Numbered from the stretch's first letter, positions 9,860-19,580 are shown. The stretch is DNA of 64,000 bases from Ignavibacteriota bacterium (GCA_026390735.1 JAPLFJ010000011.1:112420-176419), one strand, 5' to 3'. Notes: generated by a model from the letters alone, not told the origin. Program-made: numbers and translations.

Positions 9860-10455
9860 AACGATATGGAATTTTCGGAGGTAGTTTTAATCCTCCGCAC
9901 GTAGGTCATTTGATACTCGCAGAAAACATAAGAGAACAGTTGTCTCTTGATAAAGTTATTTTTATCCCGTCAGGAAAACATCCTTTAAAGGATGATATTT
10001 CCGCTGTTAATGCAGAGCATCGTCTGAATATGGCTCGTCTTGCATTCGAAAAAGATCCGCACTTTGAGGTTTCTGATATTGAAATTAGTAAAGCCAGGCA
10101 GGGTATTACTAATTACACAGTTGATACTTTGATCGATCTGTACAACCAGTACAAAGATGACTTTATTAAAATATATCTGATTGTTGGGATTGATAATCTT
10201 ATTGAATTTCCTCAATGGAAGAATCCTCATAAACTGTTTCTTATCTCTGAAGTAATAGTTATGAACAGGCCTGGCTTCCTTGTTCAGGATGTCAGTGACG
10301 AATTCTCGCGCAAGGCGAGATACGCTAGCGTTCCAATGCTGGAAATATCTTCAACAGATATTCGGTTCCGTGTAAAAGAGGGGAAGTCAATAAAATATCT
10401 CGTTGATCCGGAAGTAGAAGATTATATACTTAAGTATAACCTTTTTAAGAATTAG
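9856..10455 (+). CDS. nadD: Nicotinate-nucleotide adenylyltransferase
   Basis: NadD joins ATP and nicotinate mononucleotide to make deamido-NAD in the cytoplasm. The 199-residue length is normal. GIFGGSFNPPHVGHL contains the nucleotidyltransferase (T/H)xGH motif, and ISSTDIR near residue 170 is the ATP-binding (I/S)SxxxxR signature. Its start overlaps the GT9 stop in an ATGA arrangement, so a housekeeping NAD biosynthesis gene is translationally coupled inside a glycan operon. Confidence 0.95.
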   Translation: MKRYGIFGGSFNPPHVGHLILAENIREQLSLDKVIFIPSGKHPLKDDISAVNAEHRLNMARLAFEKDPHFEVSDIEISKARQGITNYTVDTLIDLYNQYKDDFIKIYLIVGIDNLIEFPQWKNPHKLFLISEVIVMNRPGFLVQDVSDEFSRKARYASVPMLEISSTDIRFRVKEGKSIKYLVDPEVEDYILKYNLFKN

Positions 10456-10467
10456 TATGAATCTGAA

Positions 10468-11406
10468 ATGGTATCTGTAATAATCGTAAACTATAATACT
10501 TCTGAAATACTTGAGAGATCTTTAGAATCTGTAAAAAGGGTTGAGGGTAATATGGAGTATGAAATCATTGTTGTAGATAATTGTTCCGATGAAATTAACT
10601 CATCGAAACTTGACTCACTCTCTTCTTTGTATCCCTCGGTTAAGTTCATTCGGTTGAAAGAAAAAGTCAGCTTTTCGGAAGCAAACAATATCGGAGTTAA
10701 GAGTGCTACTAAAAAAGAATATCTGCTGATTATGAACCCTGATATAATATTCTCCGAACCGCTTTTTGATAAACTTATAAATGTTATTTCCTGTAATAAA
10801 TCTATAGGTGCAGTAACTCCTCTGCTTATAGGAGAAGACAACAAGTTTCAGTACAGTTATTTTCAGAGATATCCTACTATCATGAGGTTTATTTGCTTTA
10901 TATCTGTCTTTGCAAAACTCTTCGACAAAAAGAAATACTTTCAAAATAAATATTTGATGAATCTGGATATCAATACAGAGTCTGATGAGATGCAGTTTGT
11001 TGAACAAATACCTTGTGCATTCTTCTTTACAACTTATAGTATTTTTATGGAAATCGGAATGATGGATACTTCTTATGAATTGTTCTTTGAGGATGTCGAT
11101 TTATGCTACCGTTATAATAAAAAATATAAACTTGCAGTTATTCCAAAGATGAAGGTGCATCATTTAAGTGGTGTGAGCTTCTCAGTTCCGGATAACTGGT
11201 GGATGTACGGAAGGTTTGTTACGAGTATGATTATTTTTTTCAGACTTCATAAAAGTAAATTAAGCTTTGTTTCGCTGAAGTTTATTGCCAGGATGAATTC
11301 ACGTTTGATTCTTTTTAGTGAGTTGATGAAGTCTCCCTCGAAAGCATCTTTAAATCACAGATATAAGAAACATAAATATCTTTTAGATTTGTTAAAAGAA
11401 GATTAA
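10468..11406 (+). CDS. Glycosyltransferase family 2
   Basis: The fifth GT-A transferase of the operon, 312 residues. VSVIIVNYNT, IIVVDNCSDE, LIMNPDIIFS and YELFFEDVDLCYRYNKK are the family motifs. It resembles the 7935 and 2198 proteins (NPD-type metal site). It is separated from nadD by 12 bases, so it probably remains in the same transcript. No obvious terminator hairpin follows; the transcript may run into the Yip1 gene. Confidence 0.87.
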   Translation: MVSVIIVNYNTSEILERSLESVKRVEGNMEYEIIVVDNCSDEINSSKLDSLSSLYPSVKFIRLKEKVSFSEANNIGVKSATKKEYLLIMNPDIIFSEPLFDKLINVISCNKSIGAVTPLLIGEDNKFQYSYFQRYPTIMRFICFISVFAKLFDKKKYFQNKYLMNLDINTESDEMQFVEQIPCAFFFTTYSIFMEIGMMDTSYELFFEDVDLCYRYNKKYKLAVIPKMKVHHLSGVSFSVPDNWWMYGRFVTSMIIFFRLHKSKLSFVSLKFIARMNSRLILFSELMKSPSKASLNHRYKKHKYLLDLLKED

Positions 11407-11476
11407 ATTATGTAAGTATCTTTTTGAAACTGATATCATAAAATTTCGTATTCAGATTATATAATTAAAAATTATT

Positions 11477-12265
11477 ATGGAAAACAATCAAGAACCATTA
11501 GAGCAAAATCCATCGGTTGAAGAACCTTTGGAACAACTATCTATAACAGATGCTATTACAGGAGTTCTCACGGGTCCCGGAGAGACTTTTGAAACTATGG
11601 TTAGCACAAAGAAGAAGAATTACTGGGTAATTCCGGTTTTGCTGTCAATAGTTATAGGAATAGTTGTAACGTTTATATTTTTCAGGGATGCACAGCTAAT
11701 GTCAGGAATTATGGATAAGCAGAAAGCACAACTTGAGAAAAGAATGGATGAGCAGGTAAAGAGCGGGAAGATGTCTCCTGAACAGTCAAAACAGGCAACT
11801 GAGCAGGCCGAGAAATTTATGGATCCCAAGAGCACATTTTTTCAGATAATGGGGTATGGCGGTGTTGTCTTGGTGCCTTTTTTAATGCTGTTTGTTCTTA
11901 GCCTTGTTTATCTTTTATCCCTAAAAGCTTTTAAGGCAGATGTTGATTTTGGAAATCTGCTTAATGTTGTTGGGCTTCCTTTGGTTATAACAACAATAGG
12001 TTCTATTATAAGTCTTGTACTCTCAATTGTTATGGGAACTGTTTCAACACTTTCACCGGCTTTGATTTTGAATGAAGGTATGGTTGGAGTTAAAATGGCA
12101 GAGTTTTTTACTAAAATAGATCTGATATCTATTTGGTACTATTTTGCCGTTGCTGCAGGACTTTCAAAAGCAGCTAAAATATCATCAGGTAAATCATACG
12201 GAATAGTTTATGGTGTTTGGATATTCTGGATTGTTATTACAAGTGCTTTTAGTTTTATATTCTAA
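11477..12265 (+). CDS. Yip1-domain membrane protein
   Basis: A protein of 262 residues with a cytoplasmic Gln/Glu-rich N-terminus, the Yip1 entry motif GPGETFETMVSTKKKNYWVIPVLL, and five hydrophobic segments. A charged loop (~residues 75-115, rich in Lys, Glu and Gln) after the first helix looks helical. Bacterial Yip1-domain proteins have no settled function. It ends just before the perfect inverted repeat at 12273. Confidence 0.8.
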   Translation: MENNQEPLEQNPSVEEPLEQLSITDAITGVLTGPGETFETMVSTKKKNYWVIPVLLSIVIGIVVTFIFFRDAQLMSGIMDKQKAQLEKRMDEQVKSGKMSPEQSKQATEQAEKFMDPKSTFFQIMGYGGVVLVPFLMLFVLSLVYLLSLKAFKADVDFGNLLNVVGLPLVITTIGSIISLVLSIVMGTVSTLSPALILNEGMVGVKMAEFFTKIDLISIWYYFAVAAGLSKAAKISSGKSYGIVYGVWIFWIVITSAFSFIF

Positions 12266-12272
12266 ATAAAAT

Positions 12273-12310
12273 ACTGCAGAGACGTTTATAAAACGTCTCT
12301 GCAGTTTATT
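12273..12310. terminator. Bidirectional rho-independent terminator
   Basis: A perfect 15-bp inverted repeat (arms 12273-12287 and 12291-12305, 3-base loop) sits between the convergent Yip1 and E1 genes. It has an A-rich flank on the left and a T-rich flank on the right, so it can terminate transcripts from both sides. Confidence 0.9.
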
Positions 12311-12311
12311 T

Positions 12312-14765
12312 TTAATAGAATTTAGGAAATGCCTTCGGGTTTGCCTCATTCATTATTTCATACACCGTCTTAATAACATCTTCTACACTTGGCTTTGTGA
12401 AATAATCTCCGTCAACACCGTATGGTGGTCTGTGAGCCTTTGCGCTTAAGCACTGTGGCTTTGAATCAAGATATTGATAACCGCCCTGTTCGTCAACTAT
12501 CTGTTGCATCATAAAAGCCGTTGCCCCTCCAGGTACGTCCTCATCAACGAATAATACACGATTAGTCTTTTGTATAGATTTAAGTATGATTCCGAATCTG
12601 TCAAAAGGTAATAATGTCTGTACATCAACTACTTCAATACTGATTCCAAGTTCTTTAAGCTTTGCAGATGCACCTTTAACGATATCCACGGTTGCTCCGT
12701 ATGTTACCACCGTTATATCATTACCTTCTTCTAATACTTCAGGTAACCCAAGCGGCAAACATATATCTGCAATGTTATCAGGTAACTTTTCTTTAAACCT
12801 GTATGCATTCAGTCTTTCAATAACCATTCCCGGGTCATCTGATTTCAAAAGTGTATTGTAAAATCCTGCTGCCTGTGTCATGTTTCTCGGTACACAGATG
12901 TGAATACCGCGTAAGCAGCTTATGATAGTTCCCATCGGTGAACCTGAGTGAAATATTCCGACAAGTCTGTGGCCTCTTGTTCTTATTATCAATGGCGCTT
13001 TTTGTCCGCCTGCTGTTCTGTAATGTAAATTAGCAAGGTCATCAGTTAATATCTGTATAGCATAGAATAAATAATCGAGGTACTGAACTTCAACTATCGG
13101 TCTTAATCCTCTTAACGCTGCACCAATTCCCTGACCAACAATGGTCTGCTCACGAATACCTGTATCGGTTACTCTGATGTCTCCGTATTTTGACTGTAGT
13201 CCTGCCATTCCCTGATTCACGTCTCCGAGTTGTCCGACGTCTTCTCCTATTGCGAATACTCTCGGGTCGCGTTTGAACACTTCATCGAAGAAAGCAAGAA
13301 GTACTTCTCTCCCTGCTACCATTGGAGACTTATCTGAATAAACAGGTTTAACTTCTTTCACGAGTAGCGGACTTTCATCCGACTGACTGTGAAGGAATGT
13401 ATTAAATCTCTTTTCGTTTTCTTTTAAATAATCATTGTACCAGATATTGAGTTTCTCACGCTCGGTTGTTGATTCATTCTTTGTTGCTACCAAAACATCA
13501 AATGCTGTCGATGCAGAAACCTTACGTTCCATTTCAGTTGAACGTGTTAATGTTAAATTAAGACTTTCAATAGTATCTTTTGCTTTGCTCTTAACGGCAA
13601 CTGCTGATATTAATTTAACAACTTCATTTCTTTCTTTCTTAATCGGTGCACAATAATCTGTCCATACTTCCTGTTGTGTTTTCTTTGCATCTGCTTTAAT
13701 CACTTCCTCTATCTTGTTAAGCTCCACATCAGTACTGATTCCTTTATCAATCATCCATTTCCTCATTCTCACCAGACAATCGAAATCTTTTTCCCATTGA
13801 AGTCTTTCTTTAGTCTTATACCTTTCGTGTGAGCCGCTTGTTGAATGTCCCTGCGGCTGTGTTACTTCAGTAATATGAAATATTGCAGGAATGTGTTTCT
13901 CTCTCACAAGTGCAATACCTTCTTTGTAAGTCTTTACTAAATTTTCGTAATCCCATCCGTTAACCCTGTATATCTTAAATCCCTGCTCTTTTTCATCGTC
14001 ATAAGAAAAACCTCCAAGAATTTCCGAGATATTAGATTTTGTCATCTGATATATATTTGGCACTGAAATACCAAAACCATCATCCCATATAGACATAGCA
14101 AGCGGTACCATAAGTACACCTGCCGCATTTATTGCTTCATAAAACACACCTTCAGAAGTACTCGCATTACCAATCGTACCGAAAGCTACTTCATTACCGT
14201 TGACCGAAAATTCTTTCAGGTATGAAAGTTCTGGATTATGTCTGTATAGTTTTGATGCATAAGCAAGTCCGAGTAATCTGTGCATTTGTGCTGCTGTAGG
14301 TGCAATGTCTGATGAAGTATTCTTCATCTTCATCTGATTTTTCCATTTCCCGTTTTCATCGAGTAATCTTGTGGCGAAGTGATTATTCATTGACCTACCA
14401 CCGCAGGCATGTTCTTTGGTTACATCAGTTTCACCGTACAACTGATAAAAGAAGTGTCTCTTGTCTGACATTCCTGTATAAAAAGCAAAAGTCTGGTCTC
14501 TGTAATATCCTGAACGAAAATCTCCATCCTGAAAAGTCTTCGCCAATGCAATCTGGGCAACTTCTTTTCCGTCGCCAAAAATACCAAACTGGGCTCTTCC
14601 CATTAATGTCTCTTTTCTTCCCAAAAGACTTACCTGTCTGCTCTCATAAGCAATTTTATAGTCTGTAATTACTTCGTTTTTGTAATCCGCAGTTAAGTTT
14701 CCGTTTTTAGAAATCTCTGACTTTATTTGATTCATATTATTAATTAAATTTTCTTCTTTAAACAT
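12312..14765 (-). CDS. Fused E1 alpha/beta subunit of a 2-oxoacid dehydrogenase (branched-chain type)
   Basis: Thiamine-diphosphate enzyme of 817 residues that decarboxylates a 2-oxoacid and transfers the acyl group to the lipoyl E2. Residues ~30-400 are the alpha part, with the ThDP/Mg motif at ~199-234 (GNASTSEG to DDGFGIS; the usual GDG reads GNA, as in Bacteroidota relatives). Residues ~490-817 are the beta part (FAIGEDVGQLGDVNQG, RVTDTGIREQTIVGQGIGAALRG, and transketolase C-terminal VDVQTLLPFD). Other bacteria usually encode the two parts separately; the fused form is common in this phylum. A good Shine-Dalgarno (AGAAGGAG) lies five bases before the ATG. No E2 or E3 gene is nearby. The best guess is branched-chain 2-oxoacid or pyruvate dehydrogenase. 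Confidence 0.88.
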   Translation of the reverse strand: MFKEENLINNMNQIKSEISKNGNLTADYKNEVITDYKIAYESRQVSLLGRKETLMGRAQFGIFGDGKEVAQIALAKTFQDGDFRSGYYRDQTFAFYTGMSDKRHFFYQLYGETDVTKEHACGGRSMNNHFATRLLDENGKWKNQMKMKNTSSDIAPTAAQMHRLLGLAYASKLYRHNPELSYLKEFSVNGNEVAFGTIGNASTSEGVFYEAINAAGVLMVPLAMSIWDDGFGISVPNIYQMTKSNISEILGGFSYDDEKEQGFKIYRVNGWDYENLVKTYKEGIALVREKHIPAIFHITEVTQPQGHSTSGSHERYKTKERLQWEKDFDCLVRMRKWMIDKGISTDVELNKIEEVIKADAKKTQQEVWTDYCAPIKKERNEVVKLISAVAVKSKAKDTIESLNLTLTRSTEMERKVSASTAFDVLVATKNESTTEREKLNIWYNDYLKENEKRFNTFLHSQSDESPLLVKEVKPVYSDKSPMVAGREVLLAFFDEVFKRDPRVFAIGEDVGQLGDVNQGMAGLQSKYGDIRVTDTGIREQTIVGQGIGAALRGLRPIVEVQYLDYLFYAIQILTDDLANLHYRTAGGQKAPLIIRTRGHRLVGIFHSGSPMGTIISCLRGIHICVPRNMTQAAGFYNTLLKSDDPGMVIERLNAYRFKEKLPDNIADICLPLGLPEVLEEGNDITVVTYGATVDIVKGASAKLKELGISIEVVDVQTLLPFDRFGIILKSIQKTNRVLFVDEDVPGGATAFMMQQIVDEQGGYQYLDSKPQCLSAKAHRPPYGVDGDYFTKPSVEDVIKTVYEIMNEANPKAFPKFY

Positions 14766-15091
14766 TTTTCTCCTTCTTTTAGGCGGGGTCTTTCATTTCG
14801 ATGTGCAAATTATGCTCTTTCCCCAAGTCATATTTATAACACAAAATTGCGTAAAAACACTCCCTTAATCTAAAAGAAAATGGAAATTACGAAACTGACT
14901 TCTAAGCAAAAAGGGGAAAAGGGTGAGAATTAGGGGTAATAACTTCTAATTTGAGCAATATGACTGCTTTACTGTTTATTTACCGTAATAAATATCCATT
15001 TCTCTAAAGTTCATTTAATATTATTACAGGGAATATATGTATGATAACTTACTTTGTATAATCTTTCACTAATTTTTTATAAATTGATTCA
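14766..15091. other. Divergent intergenic region
   Basis: 326 bases between the divergent E1 and MBOAT genes. It holds the Shine-Dalgarno of the E1 gene next to 14766 and must carry promoters for both directions. I could not fix a -10/-35 pair. No hairpin, small ORF or repeat of note was seen. Confidence 0.5.
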
Positions 15092-16585
15092 ATGGATTTT
15101 TATTCGATATATTTTTTGCTGTTTTTTGTTACTGTTTTTCTGCTTAATTATGTGGTAAGCAGCAAATACAGAAAATATCTTATATTTGCAGCATCTTCTG
15201 TATTTATTCTTTCCTTTAACCTGCTTTCTTTAATAGTAGTTTTTCTGATGTCATTAATCTTCTATTTCCTTGCCAGGTATATAAATGAAAAGAATCATTC
15301 ATTTATGTTGTTTACAGGAATTCTGATATCCTTTGCAGCATTTATTGGCTTTAAGTATTTCAATTCAATTGGCGATGCAGCCATATTAAAATATAGTCTG
15401 CTGTCTTTTAAGAATACAGATATTATGACTAATATTGTCTTTCCTGTAGGTATTTCATTCTATCTTTTTCAGGCATTAAGTTATTTAATAGAAGCCGGGA
15501 GAAAGAATATTATACCTGAAAATAATTTTATAAATTTCTTTAACTATTTAATATATTTTCCGAAGTTTTTAGCAGGTCCTATTGAAAGACCTAATAAATT
15601 AATCAGTCAGCTAAAAGGCGATATTGTTTTCGATTATAAAAATGTGACTGACGGAATGAAGCTGGTTGCAATTGGTATGTTTCAGAAGTTTATAATTGCA
15701 GATAGTGTGAAACGCATTCCTGATGCTGTATTTTATAATCCTGATAAATTTCCGGGACTGTTTATACTTGCAGGGATTATATTGTTGTCAGTCCAGATCT
15801 ATGCTGACTTTATGGGTTATACAAATATGGCAATTGGACTTTCAAAAACACTGGGGATTGAATTGTCACCAAACTTCAGGCAACCATATTTCTCAACATC
15901 AATAAAAGATTTCTGGAGCCGCTGGCATATAACTTTGTCACTATGGATACGTGATTATGTTTTCCTTCCTATAGCTTATAAGATTACAAAACTTTTCAAT
16001 TATCAAAAGAAGCATACATTTAATCCTCAGCATATTACTTATGTTGTTTCAATTCTTTTGGCTATGACACTGGTAGGAGTTTGGCATGGTACGGGCTGGA
16101 CTTTTATGATATGGGGTCTGTTGCATGGAGTGCTGCTTGCAATGTCGTTCCTGACTAAAAAGCCGAGGGCCGGAATAGTGAAACATCTTAACATCAATAA
16201 ATCGTTCTTAAAAACTATACGTATAGTCTATACTTTTGCAATTATAACCCTTCTTTGGGTATTATTTCGTGCAGATACATTCAGCATTGCCGAGAATATA
16301 TTTAAGGGATTGTTCGCAGGCTGGCACATTAGTTTGTTTAGCGTAATTTCGTTAAAGAGGTATTTGTATCTGATAGGAATATCAAGGCTGGACATGGCTG
16401 TAATATTCGTCTCTGTAATCGCAATATTTGTTTATGATTATATAGACTCAAAATATGGAGTATTAATTCTTCTGTCAAACGCATCTAAGTTTAAGAGATG
16501 GGCTTTTTATTATATACTGATATTTGCACTCATGTTTTTCGGTTCGCTAAATAATATCCAAAACTTTATTTATCAGCAGTTTTGA
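15092..16585 (+). CDS. MBOAT-family O-acyltransferase (AlgI-like)
   Basis: A polytopic membrane acyltransferase of 497 residues with about 11-12 helices. It carries the MBOAT signatures FPKFLAGPIERP, DFWSRWHITLSLWIRDYVF and LVGVWHGTGWTFMIWGLLHG, where the His in the last is the expected catalytic residue. AlgI-type members pass acyl groups across the inner membrane to a periplasmic SGNH partner that acetylates a polysaccharide. The next gene, overlapping by one base, fits that partner. The glycan operon at 2198-11406 could supply the substrate, but this is only inferred from proximity. Confidence 0.9.
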   Translation: MDFYSIYFLLFFVTVFLLNYVVSSKYRKYLIFAASSVFILSFNLLSLIVVFLMSLIFYFLARYINEKNHSFMLFTGILISFAAFIGFKYFNSIGDAAILKYSLLSFKNTDIMTNIVFPVGISFYLFQALSYLIEAGRKNIIPENNFINFFNYLIYFPKFLAGPIERPNKLISQLKGDIVFDYKNVTDGMKLVAIGMFQKFIIADSVKRIPDAVFYNPDKFPGLFILAGIILLSVQIYADFMGYTNMAIGLSKTLGIELSPNFRQPYFSTSIKDFWSRWHITLSLWIRDYVFLPIAYKITKLFNYQKKHTFNPQHITYVVSILLAMTLVGVWHGTGWTFMIWGLLHGVLLAMSFLTKKPRAGIVKHLNINKSFLKTIRIVYTFAIITLLWVLFRADTFSIAENIFKGLFAGWHISLFSVISLKRYLYLIGISRLDMAVIFVSVIAIFVYDYIDSKYGVLILLSNASKFKRWAFYYILIFALMFFGSLNNIQNFIYQQF

Positions 16586-17529
16586 TGAAGAAATTATCAC
16601 TTAAAATATTACTGTTTTTGCTGCCTGTAGTTCTCTATTTGGTTTTCGTCTTACTTGTTGACCCTTTTAATTATTTCGGTGTATCAGGTTTCATATCTTA
16701 TGAAAACAAATATGCCGTTGCTAACGTAGAAAACCCGGCCCTCTTTAACCTGATTGAGTATAGTCATCATCCCGGTGAAAATATTACAATAAGTGATTCG
16801 CGTTTTGCGGGTAAAGATATTAAACTTATAGAAAGTCAGACAGGTTTACGGTTCTCTGAACTTTATATATTTGACGGAATGATAAAGGATATGATAAGTG
16901 GATTCTGGTTTGCAAATTCTAAGTGTAAACTTAAAAACGTTTATCTCTCCGTTAATTTCAATAACTTCTTTGTTACACAGCGTAATGACCTTGTTAAATC
17001 TTCTGAAACTATCATTAATGATCCACTTTTATACGTGTCTAACCTTAATGTTTTAAAGGCTTCATTGAATTGTTTGAAAAGGAAATATACTCCTGCCGGA
17101 ATTTATACGCAGAAAAGCGCTGAGGAGAGAAAGTATTTATGGGACAATGTATTATCTGTAACTGAACAAAGGTATTATAAGAATTATTCATACCCAAAAG
17201 AGTATCTTGTCCAGTTGAAAGAAATGAAAAAGTATTGCGATAAGAATTCAATAAACCTATACTTTGTTATACCGCCTACGGTTGTTGATATGCAGAACCT
17301 TATTGATAATAATAATCTTAAATCTCAGAAGGAAACATTCGTGAGTGATTTATCAAAAATAACCACTACTTATGACCTCGACTTTTCAAACCCTTTGACT
17401 AACTCAAGAGATATGTTCTTTGACCCTGCACACCTTAATAAGGAGAAGCTTTCAGAATTGTTTTCAGATATAGTGAATAAAAAAACCCTCAAAGACACAA
17501 GTGTTTTGAGGGTATATGAAATTAAATAA
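16585..17529 (+). CDS. SGNH-hydrolase-like partner of the MBOAT protein
   Basis: A 315-residue protein (314 from the preferred ATG at 16585, which overlaps the MBOAT stop; a TTG at 16582 adds one residue). It has one N-terminal membrane anchor (LLFLLPVVLYLVFVLLV) and a periplasmic body. ISDSRFAG resembles the block-I Ser region of SGNH/GDSL enzymes, and FFDPAHLN near the C-terminus resembles the D-x-x-H pair of block V. With the adjacent MBOAT gene this suggests transfer of acyl groups to a sugar in the periplasm. Similarity to AlgJ/AlgX-type proteins is by architecture only. Its last codons contain a hairpin that belongs to the convergent gene. Confidence 0.65.
   Translation: MKKLSLKILLFLLPVVLYLVFVLLVDPFNYFGVSGFISYENKYAVANVENPALFNLIEYSHHPGENITISDSRFAGKDIKLIESQTGLRFSELYIFDGMIKDMISGFWFANSKCKLKNVYLSVNFNNFFVTQRNDLVKSSETIINDPLLYVSNLNVLKASLNCLKRKYTPAGIYTQKSAEERKYLWDNVLSVTEQRYYKNYSYPKEYLVQLKEMKKYCDKNSINLYFVIPPTVVDMQNLIDNNNLKSQKETFVSDLSKITTTYDLDFSNPLTNSRDMFFDPAHLNKEKLSELFSDIVNKKTLKDTSVLRVYEIK
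17479..17513 (-). terminator. Terminator of the minus-strand lipoprotein gene, inside the SGNH-like coding sequence
   Basis: Arms 17485-17498 and 17501-17513 pair with one bulge around a 2-base loop. On the minus strand the hairpin is followed by seven T (17485-17479), the rho-independent pattern. It begins 19 bases past the stop at 17532, within the last codons of the opposite-strand gene. Confidence 0.75.
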
Positions 17530-17531
17530 GA

Positions 17532-17945
17532 TTAATCGTTTTTAGTAATTACACTTTTCTTCGGTACCTTCACAACTTTGTCTTTATCCATTTTCTTAAG
17601 ACAGTCATAGCACACATCTAATGTTAAATCAGAGTTAACATAAACGTTATTTTGATACATTGTATAAGAGTAATAATCATCTTCAAGTACAAACTTAAAG
17701 TCATAAGTTCCTTCGTCCAGTATGATATTGTAAGATTCCTGCGGATCCAAATCATTAAAAAGATGATCTTTGCTCCAGACATCTTCGCCGTAACTGTAAT
17801 CTCTGTGATAAAAGCTCGTCAAATATTTCGCATCGTTGTTGTTATATACTTCCACGTTGTGAGATGGAGTGTACATAAACTGCTGGCATCCGTTTATTAC
17901 TATCATTATTACGATAGCTGCTAATGTAGTAAATGTCTTTTTCAT
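17532..17945 (-). CDS. Small lipoprotein of unknown function
   Basis: A lipoprotein precursor of 137 residues: a signal peptide ending in the lipobox VINGC (Cys20), then ~115 residues rich in Tyr and Asp. The middle (YNIILDEGTYDFKFVLEDDYYSYT) resembles a single beta-sandwich domain. Two further Cys (CYDC) near residues 115-118 could form a disulfide. I do not recognise the family. It is monocistronic, with its own terminator inside the neighbour. Confidence 0.7.
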   Translation of the reverse strand: MKKTFTTLAAIVIMIVINGCQQFMYTPSHNVEVYNNNDAKYLTSFYHRDYSYGEDVWSKDHLFNDLDPQESYNIILDEGTYDFKFVLEDDYYSYTMYQNNVYVNSDLTLDVCYDCLKKMDKDKVVKVPKKSVITKND

Positions 17946-18194
17946 AATCTTTAATATTTTAAGTTTCTGTTTCTGCTATTTATACTTTATAAATATTTAT
18001 TCTGTTCCCGTGTTCTTAATGTTCTTTCCTGATATTTAGACAATCTTGGAATAAAGTTAGTTTAAATACTGCAGATACATTTTTGGCTCTAACTATAATT
18101 TTATTACATTGGAACCTCCTTAAGTTTCTCTGGTTCTTAAATTAGTCTCAGGATCTTGCGATTATTGCCCGAAGGTTACTTCGAATTAAGTATT

Positions 18195-19580
18195 TTAGAA
18201 CCAGTATGACAGATAGAACCTGTGTTCAGTTAAGTCGAGGTTATTGACTTCGATTTTCTTGTAAACGCTGTGTCTGTGGTAGTAGATGAATTCTGCGCCG
18301 GCACCAAGACCTTTATAAACTTTAAGGAAGAGTTTCGGGTTGAGAAATCCCATAGTATGGTTGCCGTCGATTCCATTTATAGTCTTCATCAGGTAAAGTT
18401 TGTATTCCAGCTGCAGATTGACTGGCCCCATATCTAAAATAGCTTCTGTGAGAATTTTATCTCCCATAAGAAAATCATAATCCCTGTTTTCTCCGCCTCT
18501 GTAAATAGAATTTAAGGCGGCGAGTGCGATAAAATTGTTGTGAACGTTTGCAGAAAAGTTTATATGTTTATTTAAGGGTACATTAACAATTAATCCAAGC
18601 CCTGCGCTCTGAGCACCAAGTTTATAGATTGAATTGTTGAAAAAATCAAAGTCCTGAAACACTCCTAAAATTAATGCTTTATCTTTTATGCGTGCAAGAT
18701 TCTTTCCGTACAAGATACCATAAATATCCACCCAGGAAGAAGGTTCCTCGCCTGTGCGTGCATCAATCCCGAGTTTTAATCTGAAAATCTCAAAGGGCTT
18801 AAAAGATTCACTATTTAAATCCTTTTTATAGATAAAAACGAGCTCAGCAAGTGCATTATCTTTGTTTATATCGTATTTCTTTTTCCGGTCCATATTTGCA
18901 TACCCTAAACTGAATCTGCTGCTGATTGGAAATACTTCGTTTACGTTTCTTTTAGTATGCCTGTTTACATCACCTCTTAATAATCGATTGAAACCTCTTG
19001 GGATGTCTATCATCGTTGCTAAAATCTCACGGGTTACTCTGTCAAATCCATAAGTACTTTCATCAAGAACCAAAGAGGACAATCTGTGAGATATTTCTCC
19101 AAGCATAACTCCGCCAAGTGTAGTATTAATCAAATCATTTGTTTGCGGTGGGTCAGTTTCCATCATAGTTTCCCACATAAGGCTTCCTCCGAAAGTGAAA
19201 GGGACTGATTCCCAGAATGTGTATCCGTTGCTTCTCGCAGAGTTAAAGTAAAGACTTCCGTGGTATGGGTGAGCAAATTGATTCGTTACGAAGAAATCGT
19301 TATCCCATACGAAGCCTGTCTTGAAATTATTAGCTATAGAACTAAAAGATATTTTAGCGAATGGTTCTTTTGAAACATAATTGTTGAAAGCACACAATCC
19401 CAAATTGATACCTACAACTTCTGATATTGGTAATAAGACATTAGATTTCTTAAAATATCCATCAATCTTAGGATGGTATTCATTCGTATCTGATTCAGTG
19501 TTTTTGATATCTATATCCTGTGCATAAACACTTACGGCAAGAAAGCACATCCCAAAGAACACTGCAATATTTTTTATCAA
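18195..19580 (-). CDS. DUF3943 outer-membrane-type protein
   Basis: A protein of 461 residues with a signal peptide cleaved after VYA. The central segment FAHPYHGSLYFNSARSNGYTFWESVPF is the DUF3943 signature, followed by a helical pair containing ETDPPQTND and GEISHR. The C-terminal half is alternating beta segments ending in YLSYWF; the terminal aromatic residue suggests an outer membrane barrel. The function of DUF3943 is unknown. The 249 bases downstream hold no clear terminator. Confidence 0.75.
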   Translation of the reverse strand: MIKNIAVFFGMCFLAVSVYAQDIDIKNTESDTNEYHPKIDGYFKKSNVLLPISEVVGINLGLCAFNNYVSKEPFAKISFSSIANNFKTGFVWDNDFFVTNQFAHPYHGSLYFNSARSNGYTFWESVPFTFGGSLMWETMMETDPPQTNDLINTTLGGVMLGEISHRLSSLVLDESTYGFDRVTREILATMIDIPRGFNRLLRGDVNRHTKRNVNEVFPISSRFSLGYANMDRKKKYDINKDNALAELVFIYKKDLNSESFKPFEIFRLKLGIDARTGEEPSSWVDIYGILYGKNLARIKDKALILGVFQDFDFFNNSIYKLGAQSAGLGLIVNVPLNKHINFSANVHNNFIALAALNSIYRGGENRDYDFLMGDKILTEAILDMGPVNLQLEYKLYLMKTINGIDGNHTMGFLNPKLFLKVYKGLGAGAEFIYYHRHSVYKKIEVNNLDLTEHRFYLSYWF

